A stretch of 64,000 bases of DNA from Qipengyuania pelagi (GCF_009827295.1 NZ_WTYD01000001.1:1240001-1304000); one strand, 5' to 3'; positions 47,232-54,521 are shown, counted from the stretch's first letter. Notes: generated by a model not told the origin, from the letters alone. Numbers and translations: made by a program.

Positions 47232-47981
47232 TCAGCCGAATAGCAGCTCGGTCTGCGGCAGGATGCGGTGGATGCGCGCGATGCGCGTCCGCTCCAGCGT
47301 GAAGGTCAGCGCCGGATTGAACTGTTCCAGCGTGATTTCCCGCGCGTTCATGGCGATCAGGCGTTTGACTAGAACAGTCGCTACCTCGTCGCTGTCGCCC
47401 GTATTGATCTGCACCACCACGTAATCGCCCGAGCGCACCGGGCGGCCCGGATCGACGATGCCGACTTCGCCGGGAGCGAAGCGCGGTTCCATGCTCTCGC
47501 CGTGGAAATAGATCGCGTAGAGGTCGCGCGCCCCGCGCAGTGCTGGCGGGCGCGCAATCATGCGGACGTGATAATCGGAATCGAAGCTGGACCGCTCGAC
47601 GCGAACCATCTGCCCGCTCGTGTCGCAGACTTCGAGATCCGCGCAATCGCCGGTGCCGACGAGCGGAATGCCGGGCTCCACGCGTTCGGACCCGCGCCAG
47701 TCGACATGCGTGTCGGAGACGCCGACCTCGCTGAACACCTGCTCCGCATCGTCGGTGCCACCCATCAGGTATTCGACCGTCGTACCAAGCTCGTTCGCCA
47801 TCGCGTGCAGGTTGTCGGCATTTGGCTTGTGCCCCTTGCGGCGGATGTCCCGCACGAGATCGGGCTTACCGGTGATGCGAAGCGACAGTTCGCGCGCCGA
47901 AATACCGAGATCGGCCATTAACGGCTCGATCCGGTCGAATAGCCCGGTGTCGTTGGAGGATTTGGCAGCGCCTTCAGCCAT
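47232..47981 (-). CDS. CI/LexA-like repressor with S24 peptidase-fold domain
   Basis: The 249 residues have an N-terminal helix-turn-helix (about 25-72, ISARELSLRITGKPDLVRD) and an S24 domain with the Ser163 of GESMEPRF and Lys206 of TVLVKRL. In the linker before the S24 domain the place usually holding the Ala-Gly or Cys-Gly cleavage pair reads LVGTGDCADLE, so RecA-stimulated self-cleavage is doubtful. The ATG at 47981 is directly preceded by an operator with no Shine-Dalgarno, which suggests autoregulation and perhaps leaderless translation. It keeps the island silent. Confidence 0.88.
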   Translation of the reverse strand: MAEGAAKSSNDTGLFDRIEPLMADLGISARELSLRITGKPDLVRDIRRKGHKPNADNLHAMANELGTTVEYLMGGTDDAEQVFSEVGVSDTHVDWRGSERVEPGIPLVGTGDCADLEVCDTSGQMVRVERSSFDSDYHVRMIARPPALRGARDLYAIYFHGESMEPRFAPGEVGIVDPGRPVRSGDYVVVQINTGDSDEVATVLVKRLIAMNAREITLEQFNPALTFTLERTRIARIHRILPQTELLFG

Positions 47982-48056
47982 GCGGGACGTATCCCGCAAA
48001 CAGAGAATGTGCGCCAGCGGGACAATTCCCGTTGACAGGTGCGGGATATGTCCCGC
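47982..48056. promoter_or_regulatory. Right operator region with three palindromes between repressor and Cro-like genes
   Basis: Sites at 47982-47997 (GCGGGACGTATCCCGC), 48017-48032 (GCGGGACAATTCCCGT, diverged) and 48041-48056 (GCGGGATATGTCCCGC). TTGACA at 48032-48037 is a good -35 for rightward transcription, and the third palindrome fills the spacer to a weak CATAGG -10, so bound repressor would block it. The first palindrome abuts the repressor start codon. Confidence 0.85.
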
Positions 48057-48067
48057 ATAGGGCGCGA

Positions 48068-48385
48068 ATGATGTCATCCGAACCCATCTCGCCTCTGGCA
48101 AGGTTGCTGGCCGCAGCCGACGCCTGGGCTCTCGCTACCGGAAAGCCGCGCAGCACGCTTTCGTCGCGGGCGACGGGCAGTGGCAAGACCATTGCCCTGC
48201 CCAATCCGACCCTCGCCACGCTCGAGAAGTTCGCGCGGTTCCTGTCGGATGGGGGCAACTGGCCCGAAGGCCGCGTGCCGCAGGTGGCGGTCGATTTCGC
48301 TCATGTAGTTGGGATTAGCGCCGACGAGGCGGCGGTGTCCGCCGGAAACGAGAGCGGATTGTCCGCTCGGGAGGCGGCGGCGTGA
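48068..48385 (+). CDS. Cro-like small DNA-binding protein
   Basis: The 105 residues have a helical N-terminal part (LARLLAAADAWALATGKPRSTLSSRATGSG) resembling the small Cro/repressor-like proteins of alphaproteobacterial prophages, then a tail VAVDFAHVVGISADEAAVSAG. It is the first gene of the rightward operon, starting 12 bases after the third operator. The ATG at 48068 or the next codon is the start. Its 3' end is duplicated at 48987. Confidence 0.65.
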   Translation: MMSSEPISPLARLLAAADAWALATGKPRSTLSSRATGSGKTIALPNPTLATLEKFARFLSDGGNWPEGRVPQVAVDFAHVVGISADEAAVSAGNESGLSAREAAA

Positions 48386-48415
48386 TGCTTCACTTCCAAC
48401 AGAAAGGGCAATTTT

Positions 48416-48640
48416 ATGGAGTGGATTCCGCTCGCAATCATCTGTGCTTCCAGCGCGGTATTTGGCGCGGTTCAAGGAAGAATGCTTTTCGCGGTGATGG
48501 AAACCGAGCGGAGACTTCGAAGACTCGAGCTGCAAATGATTTTTGCTGGGGTGTTCGACGGCCCATCAATCCAAAAGGGAAAGAAGGCTCGCTCGATCGG
48601 CGGCACTTCCCAGCCCGGCGACACAGGGGCATCTTCGTAG
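48416..48640 (+). CDS. Small membrane protein (74 aa), tentative
   Basis: MEWIPLAIICASSAVFGAVQG forms one membrane helix, followed by a charged helix and a tail. AAAGGG lies about nine bases before the ATG. Its 3' half overlaps the opposite-strand gene at 48472-48891, so one of the two may be spurious. Confidence 0.4.
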   Translation: MEWIPLAIICASSAVFGAVQGRMLFAVMETERRLRRLELQMIFAGVFDGPSIQKGKKARSIGGTSQPGDTGASS

Positions 48641-48891
48641 ATCGGGCGAACCTCTTGCCCGTACGCGTCCCGCCCCAGCCTTCCGATACAAACTGGTCGC
48701 TCACACTCCACCCGCTCCACGAAAAGAGGCTCATCGCATCGGTTGAGAATTTCGATACGCCCGTCGCGAAGGATCGCGGTCGGCATGATTGCTCGCTTTC
48801 GGTCTTTGCGACGAATGAACCAACCGATCCCGCCGGTCGCAAGTGCGAGGATTCCAGTGATTGCGACAACCCATTGGAGTGCGTCCTGCAC
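48472..48891 (-). CDS. Membrane-anchored hypothetical protein inserted against the early operon
   Basis: The 139 residues begin with a membrane helix (ALQWVVAITGILALATGGIGW) and continue as a soluble domain with NRCDEPLFVERVECERPVC. The start is GTG at 48891 with AAGGA seven bases upstream. It is the only leftward gene in this stretch, has plausible codon use, and lies between the two copies of the duplicated cro-like 3' end. Unknown function, perhaps a moron-type cargo gene. Confidence 0.6.
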   Translation of the reverse strand: MQDALQWVVAITGILALATGGIGWFIRRKDRKRAIMPTAILRDGRIEILNRCDEPLFVERVECERPVCIGRLGRDAYGQEVRPIYEDAPVSPGWEVPPIERAFFPFWIDGPSNTPAKIICSSSLRSLRSVSITAKSILP

Positions 48892-48974
48892 CGCGTTTTC
48901 CTTCGTGCTGGCTTCGACACCCGCACGATAGCCGAAGCGGGCGAGGTCACAAGTCTTGCCGGTGGAGGTGCAGC

Positions 48975-49103
48975 ATGATGGGCTCGCAGGTGTTGGTCGA
49001 TTTCGCTCATGTGGTCGGGATTATCGCAGAGGAGGCGGCTGAGTCCGCCGGATTGTCTGACGATGCGTCCGCTCGGGCGTCTGACGGGAGGGCTGCGGCA
49101 TGA
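48975..49103 (+). CDS. 42-residue fragment duplicating the Cro-like C-terminus
   Basis: MMGSQVLVDFAHVVGIIAEE repeats the tail of the Cro-like protein. GGAGG lies eight bases upstream, and its stop overlaps the CII-like start (ATGA), so it may still serve to couple translation of the downstream gene. Confidence 0.5.
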   Translation: MMGSQVLVDFAHVVGIIAEEAAESAGLSDDASARASDGRAAA

Positions 49104-49594
49104 GCGCTCTTTCTCGCATCAAAGTAAAAGGCGTGCGCCCGGCGATCGCGGCCAATGGCGGCATCGACGGTGCGGCGGCCACGCTCGACAAGGGGCGCAG
49201 CTGGGTCGGCGACTGGCACAATCGCAACCATGCCGGAATGCCCACCCTGCCCGACGCCTTCGCGTTGGACGAGGTGGCGCTGGCCGAGACGGGCCGCGCG
49301 CCGATCCTGCAGGCGCTGGCCGCCGAGCTCGGCCATGTCGCCATCCGTCTGCCCGAATGCGACGGCTGCGGCGATGCGCTGGTGCTGGCCGTGGTGAAGG
49401 CGGCGGGCGAGTTCGGTGATGTCGCGAACGCCATCACCGACGCGCTGCGCGACGGGGTGCGGACCGCCGCCGAGAACGCGCATATCGTGGAAGAGATCGA
49501 TCAGGCTCAGGCGCAGCTCGCGCGGCTGCGCCTGATGGTGACGGGCGTGCCGGTTCCGGTTTCCGGACGCAGCGGTGAGGAAGACGCCGCATGA
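49100..49594 (+). CDS. CII-like phage regulatory protein
   Basis: The 164 residues have an N-terminal region (AIAANGGIDGAAATLDKGRSWVGDWHNRN) followed by FALDEVALAETGR...LAAELGH, a pattern seen in CII-type phage regulators that bind DNA and activate early promoters. The C-terminal half is helical. Four-base overlaps on both sides put it in the rightward operon. The family call is by pattern, not alignment. Confidence 0.6.
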   Translation: MSALSRIKVKGVRPAIAANGGIDGAAATLDKGRSWVGDWHNRNHAGMPTLPDAFALDEVALAETGRAPILQALAAELGHVAIRLPECDGCGDALVLAVVKAAGEFGDVANAITDALRDGVRTAAENAHIVEEIDQAQAQLARLRLMVTGVPVPVSGRSGEEDAA

Positions 49595-49743
49595 GCGGTT
49601 TTTCGTCCAACCCTCAGACGCCGGGCGGTGGGCATCCGCCCGCCTTGGCTTCCTCGCATTCGCTCGGGCGGCAGGTCGGCCTTGCGGGCCGCTGGACGCG
49701 GCCCGTCCCCAGTGCCTCCGATCGCGCGTGGTTCCGGGCATGA
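49592..49743 (+). CDS. 50-residue small protein
   Basis: MSGFSSNPQTPGGGHPPALA continues to a basic end WFRA. It overlaps both neighbours by ATGA. No family recognised; low complexity and mostly unstructured. Kept because it closes an otherwise 145-base gap in a fully overlapping gene chain. Confidence 0.4.
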
Positions 49744-50270
49744 CCGGTTCTCCAGCTCTTTACGCTGACGCGACGCGGCTTGCGGCCTGGTATGCCGAGG
49801 CGGCGCCGGGCGAGACTACCACCTATGCGCTGGCCGACACGCTCGACCACGATCACGCCGCCGTGGCGCTGGTCGATGGGTGGATCGCAGCGGGCGAAGT
49901 GACGCCGGTGCAGCGACGGTCCGCTGAGGGGCGCAAATACCAGGTGCAGCGATGCGCTCGCCCGGTGGAGAATGCGGCGGCCTGTTCGCCGGTCGAACGC
50001 TTCATCGACACGCCCGAAGCCGCGCTGCTCGCCGAGCTGGAGCGCTGCGCCGAGCATGGCCTGCCCTGCCCCAGCAATGGGGAACTGGGTCGCGCGCTGG
50101 GCTGGGACCGGGAGGCGGTGCGCTATCGCCTGACGCTGCTCGAACGCGGGCAGCGCGTGCGCGTGACCAATCACGGCGGGCCGTTCGACGGCCGCACGAT
50201 CCGGCTGATGGATAGCGGGGCGAAACTCCACACGCATCCGTGGAAGCACGAAAAACCGGAGGCGATCTGA
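49740..50270 (+). CDS. Winged-helix-like DNA-binding protein of the early operon
   Basis: The 176 residues contain two helix-turn-helix-like stretches, ALADTLDHDHAAVALVDGWI (about 30-50) and SNGELGRALGWDREAVRYRL (about 112-131), the latter a clear HTH pattern, followed by a wing-like RVRVTNHGGPFDGRTI. It may regulate the operon or aid replication. Start ATG at 49740 (ATGA overlap). One base overlap with the next gene. Confidence 0.6.
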   Translation: MTGSPALYADATRLAAWYAEAAPGETTTYALADTLDHDHAAVALVDGWIAAGEVTPVQRRSAEGRKYQVQRCARPVENAAACSPVERFIDTPEAALLAELERCAEHGLPCPSNGELGRALGWDREAVRYRLTLLERGQRVRVTNHGGPFDGRTIRLMDSGAKLHTHPWKHEKPEAI

Positions 50271-50665
50271 TGGCGTCTGCTCCCTTCGATCGAGCATTTG
50301 TGCCTGCCGAGGATTATCCCTGGCTGGGGCAGCCCCGCTGGTATTCCGCGACCGCGATGCCCAACGGCGATGCGCGCCACGGGGTCGAGGGGCAGCTGGT
50401 GATGCTGACCGAGTATCGCTCCTCAAGCATCGAAGCGGTAGGAGCGAAAAGGCTCCGCGGCGCACCATCGGACCAAATCGGTGCGCTGCCGAAGATCAAG
50501 CTGCTTTCGCGGGGCGAGGCGGAAGGGTTGCTACGCGAATTGCAGGGCGCGTTGCGAACCTTCGATCGAGCGGAGCGCATGGCGGCGGGTGACGCGCCGG
50601 GCGTGGCGCGCGGGCCGTATCCGTTCCGCGATCACCGGACTCTTGCCGAGGTGGATGCGGCGTGA
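50270..50665 (+). CDS. Hypothetical early-operon protein (131 aa)
   Basis: Starts MASAPFDRAFVPAEDYPWLG. The middle, YRSSSIEAVGAKRLRG, is basic. No family recognised. The start shares its A with the previous stop (TGATG), and the end overlaps the next GTG start. Confidence 0.5.
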   Translation: MASAPFDRAFVPAEDYPWLGQPRWYSATAMPNGDARHGVEGQLVMLTEYRSSSIEAVGAKRLRGAPSDQIGALPKIKLLSRGEAEGLLRELQGALRTFDRAERMAAGDAPGVARGPYPFRDHRTLAEVDAA

Positions 50666-51264
50666 GCGATCCTGTCGCCTCTCTCTGGCTGCGTCCGGCC
50701 AAGCCGCTGGCTGCGGGCCGGCATGCGCTTGATGCGCATGGGCGGTTGCATCCGTACACCTGGGCGAATTTGCGCGATGCGGTCGCAATCGTGCGGGTGC
50801 GCTGCAAGCCTGCGCGGCCCAAGGTGAAATCCGGCGCGGCGAAGCGTCGCGCGAAATCCAATTCAGAGACACAAGCCGCGGGGAATCATACAGCCAGCCA
50901 AAAACGGGGGGTAGAGGCGCGGCCGGAGACTCACCCGGTCCGCTGCGACGGTTCGGCACCGGAAGGAGCAGGCGGGGCCGTGGCGGGTTTGGACATAGCC
51001 CCTGCGAATGCCGAACAAACGCGCCCACCCATTCCGAAGCCGGTCCCGAAGCCGGTCGCGAAGCCGCGCAAGGCCCGGCCAGACCGCCTGCTGGCGATCG
51101 AGGCCAAGGCTCCGGTCGATTATTCCCGCACGGTCGCGGCGATGCGGGCGCGCCCCAAGCGCAAGTCTGCACCCGCAATTCGCGAAGAGACGCGCTGCTC
51201 CTATTGCGGCGAGCCCGGCCCGCGCGTGTGTGACTATTGCAAGGCCGTGGAGGATGCGGCGTGA
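50662..51264 (+). CDS. Early-operon protein with C-terminal zinc-finger-like pair
   Basis: The 200 residues start at GTG 50662. An N-terminal region (LWLRPAKPLAAGRHALDAHG) is followed by a long Pro/Lys-rich linker with PIPKPVPKPVAKP repeats (about 125-137). The C-terminus has RCSYCGEPGPRVCDYC, two CxxC pairs spaced as a small zinc finger. It could bind nucleic acid. The linker DNA holds short direct repeats (about 51034-51075), which recalls origin repeats lying inside replication genes in lambda, but this is speculation. Confidence 0.5.
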   Translation: MSDPVASLWLRPAKPLAAGRHALDAHGRLHPYTWANLRDAVAIVRVRCKPARPKVKSGAAKRRAKSNSETQAAGNHTASQKRGVEARPETHPVRCDGSAPEGAGGAVAGLDIAPANAEQTRPPIPKPVPKPVAKPRKARPDRLLAIEAKAPVDYSRTVAAMRARPKRKSAPAIREETRCSYCGEPGPRVCDYCKAVEDAA

Positions 51265-51533
51265 CCACCGAGCGAACATCCGACCCGCTGGCTCTCGATG
51301 TCCTGGCCCCCGATGCCCTCGCGGCTGATTATTTGGACGGCAAGGCCGACCGGATCGAGGCGATGGTCGCGCCCGATCGGGTGCAGCCGCATTCGCGCAA
51401 GCTGCCGAACGAGGCTGAACTGAGCGAGGCGAAGTTCGCCGCGCGCCAGCTACGCGTGGCGGCGGACGAGATCCGCGGTGGCTTTCATCTGCCGGTGGAT
51501 ACGGGCGGCACTCAAGACGGTGCGTCGGCATGA
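51261..51533 (+). CDS. Hypothetical early-operon protein (90 aa)
   Basis: Starts at GTG 51261 (GTGA overlap): MTTERTSDPLALDVLAPDAL. Acidic and helical, no family recognised. It immediately precedes the DnaA-domain gene with an ATGA overlap, so it is translated with it. Confidence 0.5.
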   Translation: MTTERTSDPLALDVLAPDALAADYLDGKADRIEAMVAPDRVQPHSRKLPNEAELSEAKFAARQLRVAADEIRGGFHLPVDTGGTQDGASA

Positions 51534-52159
51534 ATGGCGATCCCGATATGCGCGCCCATCGCGATGCCGTGGCGAAGGCGTTCGGCGTGGAGCCGTGGCT
51601 GATGGCCTCGCGCAGCCGCAAGCAGCCGGAAGCGTTCGTCCGGCAGACCGGATATTGGGTGCTGCGGACAGCGTTTCCGGCAGCAAGCTTCGCTGCGCTC
51701 GGGCGATTGTTCGGCGGGCGGGATCGCACGACCATCGTCCACGGAGTCACTCTGGCCGAACGACGGCGCGCCATCGACGCGGATTATCGCGCGCTGACCG
51801 ATCAATTGGCCGTGCGGGCGGGCATCGATCCGGTGTCGCAGGTCCTCGTCGACCGGCTGACGCCCGAGCCGTCGCCGCGCGAACCGGATGAGGCCGAACT
51901 GGCCGCGAAGCAGGCCATGCGCGAAGCCCGGCAGATCGCGCGCGAAGAGAACGCCTTTCCCCATCCGCGCGTGCACACCCTCGGATTGCAGCTCAAGGGC
52001 GAGGCGGGATGCCCGCGCCTGGACGAGGCCGAGGTCATGCGGCGAAGGTCCGAAGTGCTCGCCAACCGTCGCGCTCGCGAGATTGCGCTGCTGGAGCAGG
52101 AGCAGGCGAAATATCGCCTGCCGCGACGTGGGCTGGCGCTGTCGGAGATGGCGCTGTGA
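51530..52159 (+). CDS. DnaA domain IV-like DNA-binding protein
   Basis: Residues about 10-85 (VAKAFGVEPWLMASRSRKQPE...LGRLFGGRDRTTIVHGV) match the C-terminal DNA-binding domain of DnaA, including the signature G-R-x-F-G-G-R-D-x-T-T-x-x-H, with Arg where DnaA has His. No AAA+ domain is present. The C-terminal ~120 residues are helical and charged. A DnaA-box binder without the ATPase suggests control of replication, either for the island's own origin or in competition with host DnaA. It lies in the rightward operon (ATGA overlap). Confidence 0.75.
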   Translation: MNGDPDMRAHRDAVAKAFGVEPWLMASRSRKQPEAFVRQTGYWVLRTAFPAASFAALGRLFGGRDRTTIVHGVTLAERRRAIDADYRALTDQLAVRAGIDPVSQVLVDRLTPEPSPREPDEAELAAKQAMREARQIAREENAFPHPRVHTLGLQLKGEAGCPRLDEAEVMRRRSEVLANRRAREIALLEQEQAKYRLPRRGLALSEMAL

Positions 52160-52356
52160 AGCCGCGCTGGTCGCAGAAAAGGGCGCGCGAAGTCGTGGCG
52201 CAGGGGCGGTCGATCCGGCGAGAGATGGCGCGCGCGGGGACGCTGGCGCATCACCAGAGCGAGGCGTTGCTGCATCGTCCGCTGGTGCTGCCCGAGGGGG
52301 CGGACCCGGAATTGGGGCGACTGTTCGGGATCGCGCCGAAGGGCGATGTGCGATGA
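52156..52356 (+). CDS. Small early-operon protein (66 aa)
   Basis: GTG start at 52156 (GTGA overlap): MKPRWSQKRAREVVAQGRSI. A basic helical N-terminus and a LPEGADPELGRLFGIAP end. Unknown. It is the last gene of the unbroken overlapping chain before the toxin-antitoxin pair. Confidence 0.5.
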   Translation: MKPRWSQKRAREVVAQGRSIRREMARAGTLAHHQSEALLHRPLVLPEGADPELGRLFGIAPKGDVR

Positions 52357-52390
52357 GCGCCGCGCCTTACGCCAGCCCCGCATCACTTGC
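52353..52390 (+). pseudogene. 5' stub of a gene cut by the toxin-antitoxin pair (tentative)
   Basis: An ATG at 52353 keeps the ATGA overlap pattern, but after about 10 codons (MSAAPYASPASLA) the frame runs antisense through the antitoxin gene and does not look coding. This is what an insertion of the toxin-antitoxin cassette near the start of a gene would leave. Confidence 0.3.
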
Positions 52391-52850
52391 GGCTGCGCAG
52401 CAACCGCCTTTCAGCAGGGTTGGCGCGATCGAAGAGGGCGCGCGTCCGCTTCGGACCTTTCTCCTCCGGGACCGGAGCTTCCAGCGTCCAACGCGGCGCA
52501 TCGAGCGCGGCAGCGATGGCATCGAGCGTCTCCGGTCGTCCCGAGCCGGGCGAAGCGCCTTCCAGGCGGGCAATGGCAGCCTGAGTCAAAGACGCTTTCT
52601 CAGCGAGCTGTGCCTGCGAGAATCGACGATGATCGCGCCATGCGCGCACGGGATTCACACCCTCCGCAATCCGGCTTTCGACATCGAAGGGGATGCCCCC
52701 CTCCTCCGCGAGCGAAGCAAGGCCCGTTTCTGCCGCGATACGATCCGCGGTATCTTCGGACGCCGCGATCATGCGATCGAGCCGTTCGCGGGGAAGGACG
52801 GCCATTTCGGTGCCGTCCGGGGCGAAAAAGAACTGGGTCTCGGTGGTCAT
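52383..52850 (-). CDS. XRE-family antitoxin (HigA-like)
   Basis: The 155 residues have an N-terminal part MTTETQFFFAPDGTEMAVLP and a C-terminal helix-turn-helix (FSQAQLAEKASLTQAAIARLE, about 95-115). It follows the RelE-like toxin by 48 bases in the toxin-first order of HigBA pairs. The N-terminal extension is longer than in most HigA. It would neutralise the toxin and repress the operon, probably at the inverted repeat upstream. Confidence 0.8.
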   Translation of the reverse strand: MTTETQFFFAPDGTEMAVLPRERLDRMIAASEDTADRIAAETGLASLAEEGGIPFDVESRIAEGVNPVRAWRDHRRFSQAQLAEKASLTQAAIARLEGASPGSGRPETLDAIAAALDAPRWTLEAPVPEEKGPKRTRALFDRANPAERRLLRSRK

Positions 52851-52898
52851 TTTTTAATCTTTCAATCAATCAATCATTTCGGTGCCACGGCGGGCCGG

Positions 52899-53147
52899 TC
52901 AATCGTAGACCGACCCGCGCGCCGCGATGGCGAGGATGGCGAGAACCCTGCCATCCTCCGTGAAAATCACGCGCCAGTCACCGACCCGCAGACGAAACGC
53001 ATCCATTCCTTTCAGAGCGGTGATGTTGTTGGCGAGTTCGCCGCGCGACGATGCCAGCTGCGCAATCTTTGCCCGGACGCGCGAAGCTTCATTGGCAGGC
53101 ATCCGGCGGAGGGCTTTGGCGGCGGGCTTGGCGAGAACGATTTCCAT
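52899..53147 (-). CDS. RelE/HigB-type toxin
   Basis: The 82 residues (MEIVLAKPAAKALRRMPANE) have the RelE fold pattern: an N-terminal strand, a helix pair, the RLRVGDWRVIFTEDG strand pair and a C-terminal ARGSVYD. Such toxins cut mRNA in the ribosome. The ATG at 53147 starts the family core, and an upstream in-frame extension is low-complexity. Toxin first, antitoxin second. Confidence 0.82.
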   Translation of the reverse strand: MEIVLAKPAAKALRRMPANEASRVRAKIAQLASSRGELANNITALKGMDAFRLRVGDWRVIFTEDGRVLAILAIAARGSVYD

Positions 53148-53178
53148 TCCCCGTACATAACACATAACAACAACGAGG

Positions 53179-53215
53179 CAACAACAAAAAACAACAAGAA
53201 GCGTTTTTGTTGTTG
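53179..53215. promoter_or_regulatory. Inverted repeat upstream of the toxin-antitoxin operon
   Basis: CAACAACAAAAA (53179-53190) and TTTTTGTTGTTG (53204-53215) form a perfect 12-bp inverted repeat with 13 bases between. Several further CAACAA units lie towards the toxin start. The AT-rich setting in GC-rich DNA fits a promoter-operator for autoregulation. Confidence 0.55.
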
Positions 53216-53262
53216 CGGCAATTCGGGGTCGGGTCCGCTGCGATCGCGTCGGGAGTGGCGCG

Positions 53263-53865
53263 TTGACTGATCTGCCGTATCTCGAAGCTGCGCTGGCGGG
53301 GAATCGCGATGCCTGGGTTTGCCCACTGCGCGACGAGCTCAACGCGGCGATTGCAGGTATGCCTCATCCTGCGATGTCACGGGTGCTGGCGCTCGGCGCA
53401 CCGAACCGGTTTCTGGGCCAGCTCGTGGCGGCAGGCGATGTGGCGGCGGCGCGGGTATCGATCCATCGGCCGCGGCGCGGGCCCGAGCTGTTCGAGATCG
53501 GCGGGCCGGACGCCCGGCTGCTGATCGGGGTGCGCGAGCAGGGCGTGCTGGTCGATATCTGCGCGCTGGCGACGCATGAGGCGAACCAGTGGGCGCTGCG
53601 GCGCGGGGATGGCTGGTGCCTTGGCTACGATGCCTGGCTGGCCTGCGAGACGGGAGCGGCGCGGGCCCTGCGGATCGTGGCGACGCCGCTGGCCTGGCTA
53701 CGCGGCGGGGGTGCGGGCGTGTGCGTGCTGGACTGGGATATCGGCGTGCGGATGTTGCGCGGCCTCGGCGAAGGCGTCACGCTCAAGACCGATCGCGGCG
53801 CAGGCGAACGCCTGCGCGCGCTGTTGCAGCATGGCGGCTTTGCGCGCCAACGCGGGAGCGAATGA
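53263..53865 (+). CDS. Hypothetical island protein (200 aa)
   Basis: TTG start at 53263 with GGAG eight bases upstream. The protein (MTDLPYLEAALAGNRDAWVC) has several Trp and Gly residues (WALRRGDGWCLGYDAWLA, LRGGGAGVCVLDWD) and appears soluble. No family recognised, although the central ARLLIGVREQGVLVD resembles conserved phage proteins of sphingomonads. It lies downstream of the toxin-antitoxin pair, so it probably belonged to the rightward operon. Confidence 0.5.
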   Translation: MTDLPYLEAALAGNRDAWVCPLRDELNAAIAGMPHPAMSRVLALGAPNRFLGQLVAAGDVAAARVSIHRPRRGPELFEIGGPDARLLIGVREQGVLVDICALATHEANQWALRRGDGWCLGYDAWLACETGAARALRIVATPLAWLRGGGAGVCVLDWDIGVRMLRGLGEGVTLKTDRGAGERLRALLQHGGFARQRGSE

Positions 53866-53930
53866 GACCGCAGGGCTGTCGAAGGTCGAGCGAGACACAC
53901 GCGAGAGCGCCGAGCAAGAGGAATTGAACG

Positions 53931-54263
53931 ATGAAGTGGACGAAGCCGATGCTGCTGGCCGCGGCGCTGCCGATGATCTTTGGAACGGCGGCCTGTTCGA
54001 CGACTAGCCCGGACCTCGGGCTCGACCGCGCAGTCACCGCGACGTGTCCGCGCTCGATCGCGGCACCGGGCGAGCTACCGCCAAGCGAGGCGTTCACCCT
54101 CCCCGATGGCCGCAAGGTCGTTCCGATTGGGAACGCGGTAGCGCGTGAAAACATGCTGCTGCGCGGCGCGCTGGTCTATCGGGATGGATATCGCGCATGT
54201 CGGTCGGTGGTGATCTACGCTGAAGAGCGGGACGAGGCATTGCGGGCTAGCCGAACCAGTTGA
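53931..54263 (+). CDS. Hypothetical small lipoprotein
   Basis: The 110 residues carry a lipoprotein signal peptide with lipobox GTAAC near residue 22. The mature part has two cysteines (TCPRS and ACRSV). Small lipoproteins in phages can be outer spanins (Rz1), but it lacks the proline-rich character and an adjacent Rz gene, so I do not call it that. Its end faces the 38-residue membrane protein. Confidence 0.55.
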   Translation: MKWTKPMLLAAALPMIFGTAACSTTSPDLGLDRAVTATCPRSIAAPGELPPSEAFTLPDGRKVVPIGNAVARENMLLRGALVYRDGYRACRSVVIYAEERDEALRASRTS

Positions 54264-54363
54264 AGACCCCGCTGATATAGGCAGCGATCACAAGCGCGAA
54301 GACCGCTGCCAACTCGATGCGGAACAGCCAGCGCCTCACACGCTCTCGCTGATCGTCGGTCAC
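54247..54363 (-). CDS. 38-residue single-pass membrane micro-protein
   Basis: MTDDQRERVRRWLFRIELAA is followed by a membrane helix (AVFALVIAAYISGVF). It starts with GTG at 54363, overlapping the upstream stop (GTGA), so it is coupled to that gene. Its last 17 bases overlap the convergent lipoprotein gene. Confidence 0.5.
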   Translation of the reverse strand: MTDDQRERVRRWLFRIELAAVFALVIAAYISGVFNWFG

Positions 54364-54521
54364 CCGCCCTCGCCCCGCCATTCCGCCATAGCCTTGTCCA
54401 GTTGCACGAGTGCGCGGGGAAGTCGCGACGGATCGGGGTCACGATAAAATTCCGAAGCATAAGCCAGATCGGACACCTTCTTCGCCGCCTTGGCGAGGCG
54501 CAGGGTTCGGCTTTCGCTCAC
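54360..54521 (-). CDS. 53-residue protein of the nuclease operon
   Basis: GTG start at 54521: MSESRTLRLAKAAKKVSDLA. Soluble and helical, ending MAEWRGEGG. GTGA overlap with the upstream gene. Unknown. Confidence 0.45.
   Translation of the reverse strand: MSESRTLRLAKAAKKVSDLAYASEFYRDPDPSRLPRALVQLDKAMAEWRGEGG

Noticed and set aside
48382..48978. A 198-codon plus-strand frame
   Set aside because: It lies antisense to the better supported gene at 48472-48891 and has no ribosome site or motif.
51888..53270. Long plus-strand frame through the toxin-antitoxin region
   Set aside because: It runs out of frame over the DnaA-domain gene and antisense to both toxin and antitoxin, and its residue content looks random.
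53862..53927. A 21-codon frame after the 200-residue gene
   Set aside because: It overlaps by ATGA but is very short and arginine-rich with no other support.
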